A DNA stretch of 64,000 bases from Chryseobacterium taichungense (GTDB lineage Bacteria > Bacteroidota > Bacteroidia > Flavobacteriales > Weeksellaceae): positions 124,001 to 188,000 of the forward strand of contig NZ_FOBV01000002.1 of NCBI RefSeq assembly GCF_900109935.1. Direction: 5' to 3'. Below, one piece after another: positions 43,436-52,372 of this stretch; positions within the stretch are counted from its first letter, which is position 1, and every line of letters begins with the position of its first letter. The notes under the pieces were generated by a model. It did not search any database. It was not told where the DNA came from and saw only the letters and a program-made list of their open reading frames with translations. Both the position numbers and the translations under genes were made by a program.

Positions 43436-46400
43436 ATGAAGAAATTATTAATGCTTCCCGCCATCTGCTTTGCCTTGCCCATAATGGCGCAGCAGATAAT
43501 TACGGGAAGCGTAATTGATGAAACAACCCGATTGCCGGTGAAAGGCGTGACGGTAGCCATACAAAATACAAAAACTGCTACCACAACAGACCAAAACGGG
43601 AAATTCAGCCTCAGTACAGAAGAAAAAAGAATCAGCCTTGTTATTCTTGGAAAAGGCTATGAGGAAAAGGTGTTTTCTTTGGAACTCCCACTTTCAGAAC
43701 CTTTGAGGATTTACTTATCGGAAAAAGTGGCACAGATTGATGAGGTGGTGCTAACTACCGGGTACCAGAAAATACCAAAAGAACGTTCCACAGGTTCGTT
43801 CTCCTCCGTGGGTAAGACCGCCCTGAACACACAGGTTTCCACCAATATTCTTGACCGTTTGGCTGCCACCGCCAACGGCATTGTTATCAGCCGTGGGACT
43901 TCACAGGGAACGCCGCAGATTATGGTCAGAGGACTCAGTACGATTCAGGGACCTAAAGCTCCCCTGATCGTTGTGGACAATTTTCCATACGAAGGCGACA
44001 TCAGCAATATCAACCCCAATATTGTTGAGAACATCACCATCCTTAAAGATGCGGCAGCTGCGAGCATCTGGGGAGCCCGGGCAGCCAACGGGGTCATCGT
44101 CATTACTACTAAAACATCAAAATACAATCAGCCGATAACAGTGGACTTCAATACCTTTCTCACAACAAGCCCCAAACCGGATCTGAATTACCTCAAAGCG
44201 ATCTCCAGCGCAGATTTTATCGATGTCGAACAGGAACTTTTTAAAAAGAACTTTTATAATACGGACATCAATTCATCAAGCCATCCGGTCCTTTCTCCGG
44301 TTGTAGATCTTCTCAACAAGGAAAAGAAAGGCCTCCTTTCTCACGAAGCAGTCCAGCGGGAGATCGAACGGCTCAAAGGCATCGATTCCCGTAACCAGTT
44401 CAAAAAGTATATGTATCAGCCATTGGAGAACAGGCAGTATTCACTGAGTATGTCGGGAGGTGCACCCCAGTTTTCGTGGACATCCTCATTGGGCTACGAT
44501 GACAATACCGGAAACCTCGGTGAGAACTACCAGCGGATGAACCTGCGTTTCCAGAACAACTGGCAACCTCTGAAGAATCTGACCCTGAACACCGGAATCT
44601 TCTTTACCCATTCAGCTACCAAAAACGGCAGAAGTGCCTACGGAAGCATCATTATGAAGACCAATGCGGTTCCCTATATGGAAATGGCGGATGCCAACGG
44701 TAATGCGCTTATTGTCTCAAAATCTTTTGAACAGAGCTACAAATCGGGATTGGGCAATGGGAAATTACTGGACTGGAACTACTATCCGCTGACCGACTGG
44801 CAGCATTTCTCAGGAACAGGCAGAAGCTCGGAGGTCATCCTCAATGCGGGACTGAACTACAAGATCCTGAAGGGACTGGATGCTGATCTGAAATACCAGT
44901 ACCAGAGAACTACCGGTATATCCAACAGTCTTTATGATGAAGAAAGCTACTATGTCAGGGATTATGTCAATCGCTTCACAGTCATCAATTCCAACGGCAG
45001 CCTTACCTATAACGTTCCGAAAGGCAGCATACTGGATAAAACGACCTCACAACTGCTCATCAACAATTTCCGTGGCCAGCTGAATTTCAACAGAGGGTTT
45101 GGAAAACATCAGGTCTCAGCCATTGCCGGCGGAGAGGTCCGGGACGCCAATTCCCAGTCTGCCAATACCAGATATTATGGCTATGATCCGAATAATCTTT
45201 CATTCGGCACCGTCGACTTTAAAAATAAATACCCGCTGATCACAGGCGGTACTTCTTTCATTGATAACCTTAATGCCTTGCGGGAGACCAATAACCGATT
45301 CGTCTCCGTATATGCCAATGCGGCCTACACCTTCGATAACCGCTATACCATTTCAGGAAGTGCCAGAAGAGATGCCAGCAACCTGTTCGGGCTGAAGACC
45401 AATGACCAGTGGAATCCGTTCTGGTCGGCAGGACTGTCCTGGAATGTCTCTAACGAAAAGTTCTATCCTTTCAGCTGGCTCCCTGAACTAAAATTAAGGG
45501 GTTCTTATGGCTATAATGGTAATATTAACCCTGCAATGGTTGCTGTAACCACAATGGCCCTACTCGGCGTTTCCACCTACACCCAAGAGCAGATGGCCAG
45601 GTTTGACAACTATTACAATCCACAGCTTCGATGGGAAACGGTAAGGATGATCAATGCAGGACTGGATTTTGCGACCCGCAACAATAGGATCTCCGGCTCT
45701 GTAGAATATTTCCGTAAAAAAGGAGAAAACCTCTTCGGACAGGTTCCGCTGGATTATACGATAGGCTTAACCAGCCTGATATGGAATGTGGCAGGTATTG
45801 AAGGGAACGGTGTTGATGTGGAATTAAGGACCATCAACATCAATAAAGCATTCCGTTGGCAAACCACGGCTAATTTCAGCACTTACAAGGACAAGGTGAC
45901 GAAATACTATCCGAGCAGCACCATTGCAAGGAACTTTGTGCTTTCCAGCGTTCCTATTTCGGGGATTGAAGGATTGCCGGTCTATTCCATATTCGCTTAT
46001 CGCTGGGCAGGGCTTGATCCTCAGAATGGTGACCCCAGAGGTTATCTGAATGGTGAGGTCAGTAAGGATTACGCCAAGATGATGGGCGCTGATGTGAAAG
46101 ATCTGCAATATTTCGGTTCTGCGATTCCTACGGTGTATGGTTCGTTTACCAATACTTTTTCTTATAAACAATTTACGCTGGATGTAGGAGTTACTTACAA
46201 ACTGGGATATTATTTCAGAAGGCCTTCGATCAATTACACCAGTCTTTTTAAGGATTGGGTTGGACACAGCGATTATGCTTTACGGTGGCAGAAACCCGGG
46301 GATGAAGCGTTTACCGATGTCCCTTCCAACCAGTACCAGACCAACTCCAACCGTGATGCCTTTTATGCAGGTTCGGCGGCTCTTATCGAAAAGGGTGACC

Positions 46401-46615
46401 ACATCCGTCTGCAGTACATCAATCTGGGGTATGAGATCAGCAAAAAGCAGTGGCAGCAGATGCCGCTTAAAGCCTTACAGCTTTATGCCAATATCAGCAA
46501 CCTGGGAATCCTATGGCAGGAAAGCAAAAGCGGGATCGATCCGGATTTTAATCTGGGCAGCTACGTGGTAAAGCCTCCTGTGATGTACACTTTAGGACTA
46601 AAAGCTAAATTTTAA
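43436..46615 (+). CDS. SusC/RagA-type TonB-dependent outer-membrane transporter
   Basis: 1059 residues. Signal peptide MKKLLMLPAICFALPIMAQQ, then a carboxypeptidase-D-like domain (ITGSVIDETTRLPVKGVTV..., about 22-100), a TonB box region, the plug (VLTTGYQKIPKERSTGSF, GTPQIMVRGLSTIQGPKAPLIVVDNFP, IWGARAANGVIVITTK) and a beta barrel ending in LGLKAKF. It imports a large substrate together with the SusD lipoprotein coded 23 bp later. The substrate is unknown. Confidence 0.93.
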   Translation: MKKLLMLPAICFALPIMAQQIITGSVIDETTRLPVKGVTVAIQNTKTATTTDQNGKFSLSTEEKRISLVILGKGYEEKVFSLELPLSEPLRIYLSEKVAQIDEVVLTTGYQKIPKERSTGSFSSVGKTALNTQVSTNILDRLAATANGIVISRGTSQGTPQIMVRGLSTIQGPKAPLIVVDNFPYEGDISNINPNIVENITILKDAAAASIWGARAANGVIVITTKTSKYNQPITVDFNTFLTTSPKPDLNYLKAISSADFIDVEQELFKKNFYNTDINSSSHPVLSPVVDLLNKEKKGLLSHEAVQREIERLKGIDSRNQFKKYMYQPLENRQYSLSMSGGAPQFSWTSSLGYDDNTGNLGENYQRMNLRFQNNWQPLKNLTLNTGIFFTHSATKNGRSAYGSIIMKTNAVPYMEMADANGNALIVSKSFEQSYKSGLGNGKLLDWNYYPLTDWQHFSGTGRSSEVILNAGLNYKILKGLDADLKYQYQRTTGISNSLYDEESYYVRDYVNRFTVINSNGSLTYNVPKGSILDKTTSQLLINNFRGQLNFNRGFGKHQVSAIAGGEVRDANSQSANTRYYGYDPNNLSFGTVDFKNKYPLITGGTSFIDNLNALRETNNRFVSVYANAAYTFDNRYTISGSARRDASNLFGLKTNDQWNPFWSAGLSWNVSNEKFYPFSWLPELKLRGSYGYNGNINPAMVAVTTMALLGVSTYTQEQMARFDNYYNPQLRWETVRMINAGLDFATRNNRISGSVEYFRKKGENLFGQVPLDYTIGLTSLIWNVAGIEGNGVDVELRTININKAFRWQTTANFSTYKDKVTKYYPSSTIARNFVLSSVPISGIEGLPVYSIFAYRWAGLDPQNGDPRGYLNGEVSKDYAKMMGADVKDLQYFGSAIPTVYGSFTNTFSYKQFTLDVGVTYKLGYYFRRPSINYTSLFKDWVGHSDYALRWQKPGDEAFTDVPSNQYQTNSNRDAFYAGSAALIEKGDHIRLQYINLGYEISKKQWQQMPLKALQLYANISNLGILWQESKSGIDPDFNLGSYVVKPPVMYTLGLKAKF

Positions 46616-46638
46616 ATATGGAATGAAAAAAGTTAGAT

Positions 46639-48014
46639 ATGAAAACGATTAACACAATTAAAATAATAAAAACACTCTTTAAATCATCACTACTAATACC
46701 GTTAATACTATCCGTTTTGAGTTGTAGTGATTTTTTAGATGAAAAATCAGACCTTAAGCTGGCTACGCCTGATAAGCTGGAAGACAACCAGATGCTGCTC
46801 AACAATTATGGTTTTCTGAATGTGGATTTTGCATCCAGTGGTGAAACGAGTTCGGATGACTATTACCTGACGGATGCTGATTATAACGCATTAAGCTTTG
46901 AGGCCTCCAAACGGCTTTATACCTGGATGCCGGATTATGTGGCCACTCCGGTTTCCTCCGGAAATGACTGGTCAGCCTGTTACCGAAGCATCTATGTATG
47001 TAATGCCGTACTTTTCAATATGAAGGATAAAAACTACACCGGTGAACAGGCTGATAACATCAGAGGACAGGCGTTGGCATTGCGTGCATTCCGCTACCTG
47101 GATGCTGCGCAGATCTGGTGTAAGGCTTATAATCCTCAAACCGCAGGAACAGACTTGGGACTTCCGCTCAGATTAGATCCGGATATGAATATTCCGTCAG
47201 TCCGGTCAACGGTTAAGCAGACCTACGAGCAGATCATCAGTGACCTTCAGACGGCCATTCCATTACTATTGCCAAAGCAGATTTCCGGAATGCGGATTTC
47301 AAAAGCAGCGGCTTATGGTCTATTGGCCCGTACCTATCTTTTTATGGGAGATTATGAGAAAGCGCTCAGCAATACGGAAGCGGCACTAAACATCAACAGC
47401 GAGCTGATGGATTTTAATTCCCTGAATCCTAATTTAGATTATCCTGTTGCTGAAATGAACAAAGAGGTCCTGCTCTGGGCAGCGATGAAATACGAATATC
47501 ATCTGATTCCGGCCAAAATTCCTGACCACATTTATCAGATGTACGATAATAATGATCTACGGAAAACCGTATTTTCAGGAAGAATGCAGCGAACGAGGTG
47601 CTATTTAAAGCGTATTACAATAATGCCAATGGTCCGCTCGTAAGTGTGGCCACTGATGAGTTGTATTTGATGGCAGCTGAATGTAAGGTAAGAATGAATA
47701 AAATTCAGGAAGGTATCGGTTATCTTAATGCCTTGCTTGTCAAGAGGTGGAAAACAGGAGCCTTTGTTCCGATAACAGCCAATTCACAGGCACAGGCTTT
47801 GGATATTGTTCTGAAAGAACGGCGGAAAGAGCTTTTGATCCGTGGACTCCGGTGGCCAGACCTCAAACGGTATAATCGGGACGGAGCTAATATTACGTTG
47901 ACAAGAACAGTGAAAGGGCAAACTTATACTTTACCACCGAACGACCCTCGCTATGCGATCGCTATTCCGGAAGATATTATAACTCTGAGCGGAATGCCAC
48001 AGAATCCAAGATAA
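46639..48014 (+). pseudogene. SusD/RagB lipoprotein, broken by one-base frameshift
   Basis: The first 311 or so codons give a lipoprotein (lipobox Cys29 in LSVLSCSDFLDE) with SusD-like helices. At about 47572-47575 the frame changes. Adding one T to the four-T run after GTA restores a continuous SusD reading frame (VFFRKNAANEVLFKAYYNN) that continues to 48014 with the expected C-terminus (ERRKELLIRGLRWPDLKRYN). As given, the frame reads into nonsense and stops at 47643. It may be real inactivation, slippage at the T-run, or a sequencing error. Confidence 0.85.
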
Positions 48015-48064
48015 ACAAAACAGGGCTGGAATTTTCCAGCCCTGCATTGTTAAAAAATGATCAG

Positions 48065-48379
48065 TTACGGTCTTCTTTCACTTGGGTTAATCGCAAGAAC
48101 CTGGGCATTGGTCAGCCCATCGATCACATCACTCAGGCTGCTTCCTTCCGGAACGGTCATCGAACAAGGTCTGTTTCCTGAAGTAATACAAGATGGGCTT
48201 GTTCCTTCCTGCCAGTTGGCGACTTCAGCGAATGCACCTTCTGACACATCACTGCTGTTGTAAAAGTACTGTTTGTCAGCAGACTTTTTCTCCATCACTT
48301 TAAAGGACATTACAGCCCCAGAGAATATCACGGCAGCAATGGCTACCGCATTGGCTTTCAAAATTTGATTAAGTTTCAT
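48065..48379 (-). CDS. Small secreted DUF6520-like protein
   Basis: 104 residues from the ATG at 48379 (an in-frame ATG 8 codons earlier lengthens a non-hydrophobic start). It has a signal/anchor (LKANAVAIAAVIFSGAVMSF), then a polar region with a Cys pair (PSCITSGNRPCSM) near the C-terminus. This fits the small Bacteroidota family listed as DUF6520. It lies convergent to susD and in line with the MauE-like gene. The paired Cys and the thioredoxin and MauE-like neighbours suggest a disulfide-bearing exported protein. Function unknown. Confidence 0.6.
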   Translation of the reverse strand: MKLNQILKANAVAIAAVIFSGAVMSFKVMEKKSADKQYFYNSSDVSEGAFAEVANWQEGTSPSCITSGNRPCSMTVPEGSSLSDVIDGLTNAQVLAINPSERRP

Positions 48380-48655
48380 AATTCCGGTCTTTTTATACAT
48401 CAAAAAAGATTACCATAAAAACTTTAGAAACCTGCGTGAGAAGTAAGACTGAGTAGGTTAAGTCATTTAATTAAATCGATAGATTTACAAATCTTATCGC
48501 ACCAAAATATCCTATTCTACATATTCTCAAACAAATTGTTGTTAATAAAATCATTTTAGAATTTCGGGTTGTTAAACAGCTTTCGGCTGTCTAATTTTAA
48601 GGTTGAACATTAATTACAAATTCAGTCATAATTGTCCGTAAATACGGTAACATAA

Positions 48656-49084
48656 TTATTCAGCAGGCCTGCTGTATTTTAGATTTAAACTTAAAGCGAT
48701 GATAGAAAGAATGACACAGCCAACATTGAAATACAGATGCTGGTTCCAACTCATTTTCTCCAAAATTCCGCCGCAGGAGCAAGGGAGATTTTTACTTGTA
48801 CTTAATAGTTTAGCAATATATCCAGTAAAGATGAGCATCAAAAAAAGGCTTCCTATCAGTCCAATTGTTCTGGTTTTCCGGTAGCATAACAATCCTGCAA
48901 TCAGAAACTCAACAATAATCAAAATATAAGGCAGGAATTGCGATGATCCATTCAACAATGGTGATGCTGAAATCTGCTCCCGGAACTTTTCAAAATCCGT
49001 TAACTTACTGATACCAGCGTAACAAAATAGCAGGATAAAAAAGTAGCTGATGAATTCTACGATTCTTGTGTTCGACTTTTTCAT
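48656..49084 (-). CDS. MauE/DoxX-like membrane protein
   Basis: 142 residues with four hydrophobic segments. FCYAGISKLTDFEKFREQISASPLL is the usual start of the family, followed by a late loop LPCSCGGILEKMSW bearing a Cys-x-Cys. MauE-like proteins help form disulfides or redox cofactors in the periplasm. It is upstream of the DUF6520-like gene on the same strand, with a 276-bp gap. The choice of ATG (third codon of the longest frame) follows MKKSNTR. Confidence 0.75.
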   Translation of the reverse strand: MKKSNTRIVEFISYFFILLFCYAGISKLTDFEKFREQISASPLLNGSSQFLPYILIIVEFLIAGLLCYRKTRTIGLIGSLFLMLIFTGYIAKLLSTSKNLPCSCGGILEKMSWNQHLYFNVGCVILSIIALSLNLKYSRPAE

Positions 49085-49352
49085 AATCATTATTAGTTTT
49101 TAAATTTTTCTTCCAGTTTATTTGCCTTGAATTCTGAAGACTAAATTACAGTGAATGCAACGTTACTAAAAGAAATCGTGGGAACGATTTATATTTTAGA
49201 AGGAACAAATGATACATTTTTACCACTGTTTTTATTTTTAAATAACTGAAAATAAAATATTTGTGTCGTTTTCGTGATTTCTATCAAGGCATTGGCTCAT
49301 ACAAGTGATTTTAAAAAGATTTTTCCGGTAAATTTGAGTATATCTTATCGCT

Positions 49353-51059
49353 ATGAATTATCATCATAAGATTTTACTGCTGATTTTCAATCTATTGTCC
49401 TTCTTTATGATGGCGCAGGATTTAGAAAAACTGACATACAAGACGATTTCAGACTTGTATGAGGGTTATCCTGAAAATGATGAAAGAGCAATGGTCTTTG
49501 TAAACCGCTATATCGAAAAAGCCAAAAGAGAGCGTTGCCTTAATAAGCAAATCATCGGTTATGAAGAAGCCATCTTTTATACTAAAAATGTAAACCGCAA
49601 ATTATCTTACGCTGACAGTGCCATTTCTGTGGCATTACAAGCAAAAGTCCCTGATGTCATCTCAAGGTCTTACCTCGGAAAAGGAATTATTTACTATTAC
49701 AACAAAAGACAGTATAAGAAAGCTTTGGAACAATACCTTAAAGCTTATCAATGGTCTCAAAATTCAGACAACGGTTATCAGAAAAATAAGGTTGTCTATC
49801 ACCTCGGAATGGTAAAAAGTTATCTGGGTGACTACGAGGAAGCGTCCAGACATTTTAGAAATACAACGAGATATTTTGAGGAACGTCTGAAAGAAAATCT
49901 TAGTCCAAACACCAGGCTGAATAATGAAGCGGGATATTTTAACAGCATTTATCGGCTTAGCACCTGTTATAGAAATTTAGGGTTGTACGGTCAGGAAGAT
50001 TCGTTGGTTGATATGGGTTTGCAAAAACTGGAAAATATCAATAACCATCTATTGGAATACGGCTATTTGCAAACAGGAAAAGGCCTACAGCTTTTGAGAA
50101 AAGGAGATAAAAATGAAGCCTTAAAACATTTAAAACTATCCCGTGATATTTTGCTTAATAATCAGGATTACGGTTCGTTGACAATGGTTTACTATTATCT
50201 AGGAAAAGCATATTGGCTCCAAGAAAACAGGACGGAATCTTTGTGTTACCTGAATAAAGTAGATTCTATGATTCATAAATTCCATTTCATAAGTCCGGAG
50301 ATCCGCTCGAATTATCAGTATCTTCTTGATGATGCAAAACAGAATGGTAATGTTGACGGGCAATTATATTATATTGACCAGCTGTTGAAAATGGATTCAA
50401 TTCTCATTGCTGATTTTCCAATGATGGCATCAAAAATCTATCACGAATATGACAGGATTCCATTATTACAGGACAAACAATTGTTGAAAAAGAAAAATCA
50501 TAATATTAACCTATTGAATATTGCTGCGGCTGTAACGATCACTATTATGTTCTTTATTCTACTGGCTTACCGGCGGCGGATGAAAAAGAAAAGGATTGAT
50601 ATTAAGTATTATGAATTGCTGGAGAGAATGAGAAATCAAGATGGTTTTGTTGGGGCAGTTCCCATTCCTTCCAGTAAAAAAGAGCATTTCAGTCCGGAAG
50701 TTATAGAAGATATCAAAGTTAAACTTAAAAATTTTGAAGAGCAGAAACAGTTTCTTACCAAAAATCTCACTTTACCAAAGGTTGCCAAAATGTTTGGCAG
50801 AAACCATTCCCAATTGTCTTACGTACTTAACGAGCATCTGAAAATGTCTTTCACACAGTATCTAAAAATATTAAGAATCAAGTATATAACTAATATTCTG
50901 CTAGAAGACAAGAACTATCTCAAATACAATATTCACGTTTTAGCTGATCAATGTGGAATGTCTAACAGACAGTCCTTCTCCGCACACTTTCTCGAAATCA
51001 ACGGGATGAGACCGACCGAATTTATAAAGAAGAGATTGAAGGAGATTGAAGAGATTTGA
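49353..51059 (+). CDS. Membrane-anchored TPR-AraC regulator
   Basis: 568 residues. A signal-like start (MNYHHKILLLIFNLLSFFMMAQ), tetratricopeptide-type helices over about 30-370, one membrane helix (about 388-406, LLNIAAAVTITIMFFILLAY), a basic linker and a C-terminal AraC HTH (about 465-565, LTLPKVAKMFGRNHSQLSYVLNEHLKMSFTQYL). Periplasmic TPRs probably sense something and pass it to the cytoplasmic HTH. It is divergent from the MauE-DUF6520 genes, which are likely targets. Confidence 0.88.
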   Translation: MNYHHKILLLIFNLLSFFMMAQDLEKLTYKTISDLYEGYPENDERAMVFVNRYIEKAKRERCLNKQIIGYEEAIFYTKNVNRKLSYADSAISVALQAKVPDVISRSYLGKGIIYYYNKRQYKKALEQYLKAYQWSQNSDNGYQKNKVVYHLGMVKSYLGDYEEASRHFRNTTRYFEERLKENLSPNTRLNNEAGYFNSIYRLSTCYRNLGLYGQEDSLVDMGLQKLENINNHLLEYGYLQTGKGLQLLRKGDKNEALKHLKLSRDILLNNQDYGSLTMVYYYLGKAYWLQENRTESLCYLNKVDSMIHKFHFISPEIRSNYQYLLDDAKQNGNVDGQLYYIDQLLKMDSILIADFPMMASKIYHEYDRIPLLQDKQLLKKKNHNINLLNIAAAVTITIMFFILLAYRRRMKKKRIDIKYYELLERMRNQDGFVGAVPIPSSKKEHFSPEVIEDIKVKLKNFEEQKQFLTKNLTLPKVAKMFGRNHSQLSYVLNEHLKMSFTQYLKILRIKYITNILLEDKNYLKYNIHVLADQCGMSNRQSFSAHFLEINGMRPTEFIKKRLKEIEEI

Positions 51060-51100
51060 TTATTGTTTAAATTTGATAGCTGATCGCTAATTATTAGAAT

Positions 51101-51640
51101 ATGTTAAGAAGCCTGGGAGTTTTTTCGGATTTTGAAGTTCAATTATTTAATCAAAATATTGAGACTAAAATCGTTGAAAAGAATGAAGTTTTACTTTCTG
51201 AAGGTGAAATTTCAAAATCTATTTTCTTTATTAAAACCGGAGCTCTTTTTCAAGTCCAAAAGATTGATGATGGAGAAAAAATTATTGATCTGAATATTCA
51301 GAATGATTGGGTTTTTAATTTTGATAGTTTGACAAATCAAATTCCTTCTAATACAATCATAAAGGCATTTACTAGATCTGAAGTTGTAGAGCTAAAGTTG
51401 GAAAACTTACATAAGTTGATTTCAATTTCTCAAAACTTTTTGCAACTCAACAAGATCTTCAATTCTTTGTCTGCTAAAATCCATATTTATGACAGCAATC
51501 TGAATCCGACTGAAAAGTATAATTACCTTCTTAGCAATAAACCTCAGATCATAAAAATTTTCCCTTTGAATATGATTGCTTCTTATCTGAAAATGCGCCA
51601 GGAAACTCTGAGCCGGGTAAGAGCCAATGTGATTTTTTGA
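51101..51640 (+). CDS. Crp/Fnr-family regulator
   Basis: 179 residues. A cyclic-nucleotide-binding-like beta roll at about 15-110 (LLSEGEISKSIFFIKTGALFQVQ), then a C-terminal HTH (MIASYLKMRQETLSRVRANV), typical of Bacteroidota Crp/Fnr members. The domain ends abruptly after the recognition helix, as is common in this subgroup. No iron-sulfur cysteines. It precedes a VOC gene by 52 bp. Ligand and targets are unknown. Confidence 0.85.
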   Translation: MLRSLGVFSDFEVQLFNQNIETKIVEKNEVLLSEGEISKSIFFIKTGALFQVQKIDDGEKIIDLNIQNDWVFNFDSLTNQIPSNTIIKAFTRSEVVELKLENLHKLISISQNFLQLNKIFNSLSAKIHIYDSNLNPTEKYNYLLSNKPQIIKIFPLNMIASYLKMRQETLSRVRANVIF

Positions 51641-51692
51641 TTTCAGTCAAGTGTTGCTTCGAGATTAATTATAGAAATTTGAAAGAAAAAAA

Positions 51693-52046
51693 ATGATCAC
51701 TGATATTATTGCAAAATTGCCGATGAGGCAAAAAGAATTGACTTCAGATTTTTATAAAAAATTAGGCTTCACCGTTTTCGGAAATGAATTTGATCATTAC
51801 TTAATGCTACAGAAAGATAATCTGCAATTGCATTTTTTTGAATTTAAGGATCTTGTTCCGGGCGAAAATTATGGACAGATCTATATCCGTACAACATCCA
51901 TCGAAAACCTGTACAATAGTTTCATCGAAAATAAAGTTCCAATACATCCCAATGGACATTTAGCGGAAAAACCTTGGGCACAAAAAGAATTTTCTATTCT
52001 TGACCCTGATAATAATTTGATAACTTTTGGAGAAACATTGAATTAA
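51693..52046 (+). CDS. VOC/glyoxalase-fold protein of bleomycin-resistance type
   Basis: 117 residues forming the two beta-alpha-beta-beta-beta units of the VOC fold: AKLPMRQKELTSDFYKKLGFTVFGNEFDHYLMLQKDNLQLHFFEF and EFSILDPDNNLITFGE. This is the bleomycin-resistance-like branch, which binds drugs rather than catalysing. It is 52 bp after the Crp-like gene. Actual function is not known. Confidence 0.78.
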   Translation: MITDIIAKLPMRQKELTSDFYKKLGFTVFGNEFDHYLMLQKDNLQLHFFEFKDLVPGENYGQIYIRTTSIENLYNSFIENKVPIHPNGHLAEKPWAQKEFSILDPDNNLITFGETLN

Positions 52047-52372
52047 AAAGTTTTACAACATTCATTATGCGAATAGCTTTTAGAGGTACCTGATACTTTC
52101 AAATTGGACTTCAAAAATTCTATTGAAATTCTAAACGAGGGAATCAGAAAATACGCCAAAAATAAATCTCTATCCTACTGATAGAAAAGTTTCAGATTAT
52201 AAATTCAATGCCCTTACTTTAGCTTACAAACTTCGTAGGATGGTGTCTTTTTGAAGTATCTTTAATAAAAATGTGTAAATTTAGCAGATTAAACAGCATT
52301 TCTTCACTTAAAAAATGATAGGATTCTATTTATAAATATTCTTCAAAAAAAATAATAAGGTAATTTATTAGT
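52047..52372. other. 326-bp gap with a possible gene remnant
   Basis: Around 52092-52185 the text reads as TFKLDFKNSIEILNEGIRKY, and so on, then stops. A following frame (about 52189-52265) reads PTDRKVSDYKFNALTLAY... Together they look like a decayed TPR-containing gene. No intact frame spans both. No RNA or promoter was seen except the AT-rich stretch before 52373. Confidence 0.3.

Noticed and set aside
46639-48014. Two separate genes for SusD parts
   Set aside because: The two frames join into one continuous SusD when a single T is added. The second frame has no start signal of its own.
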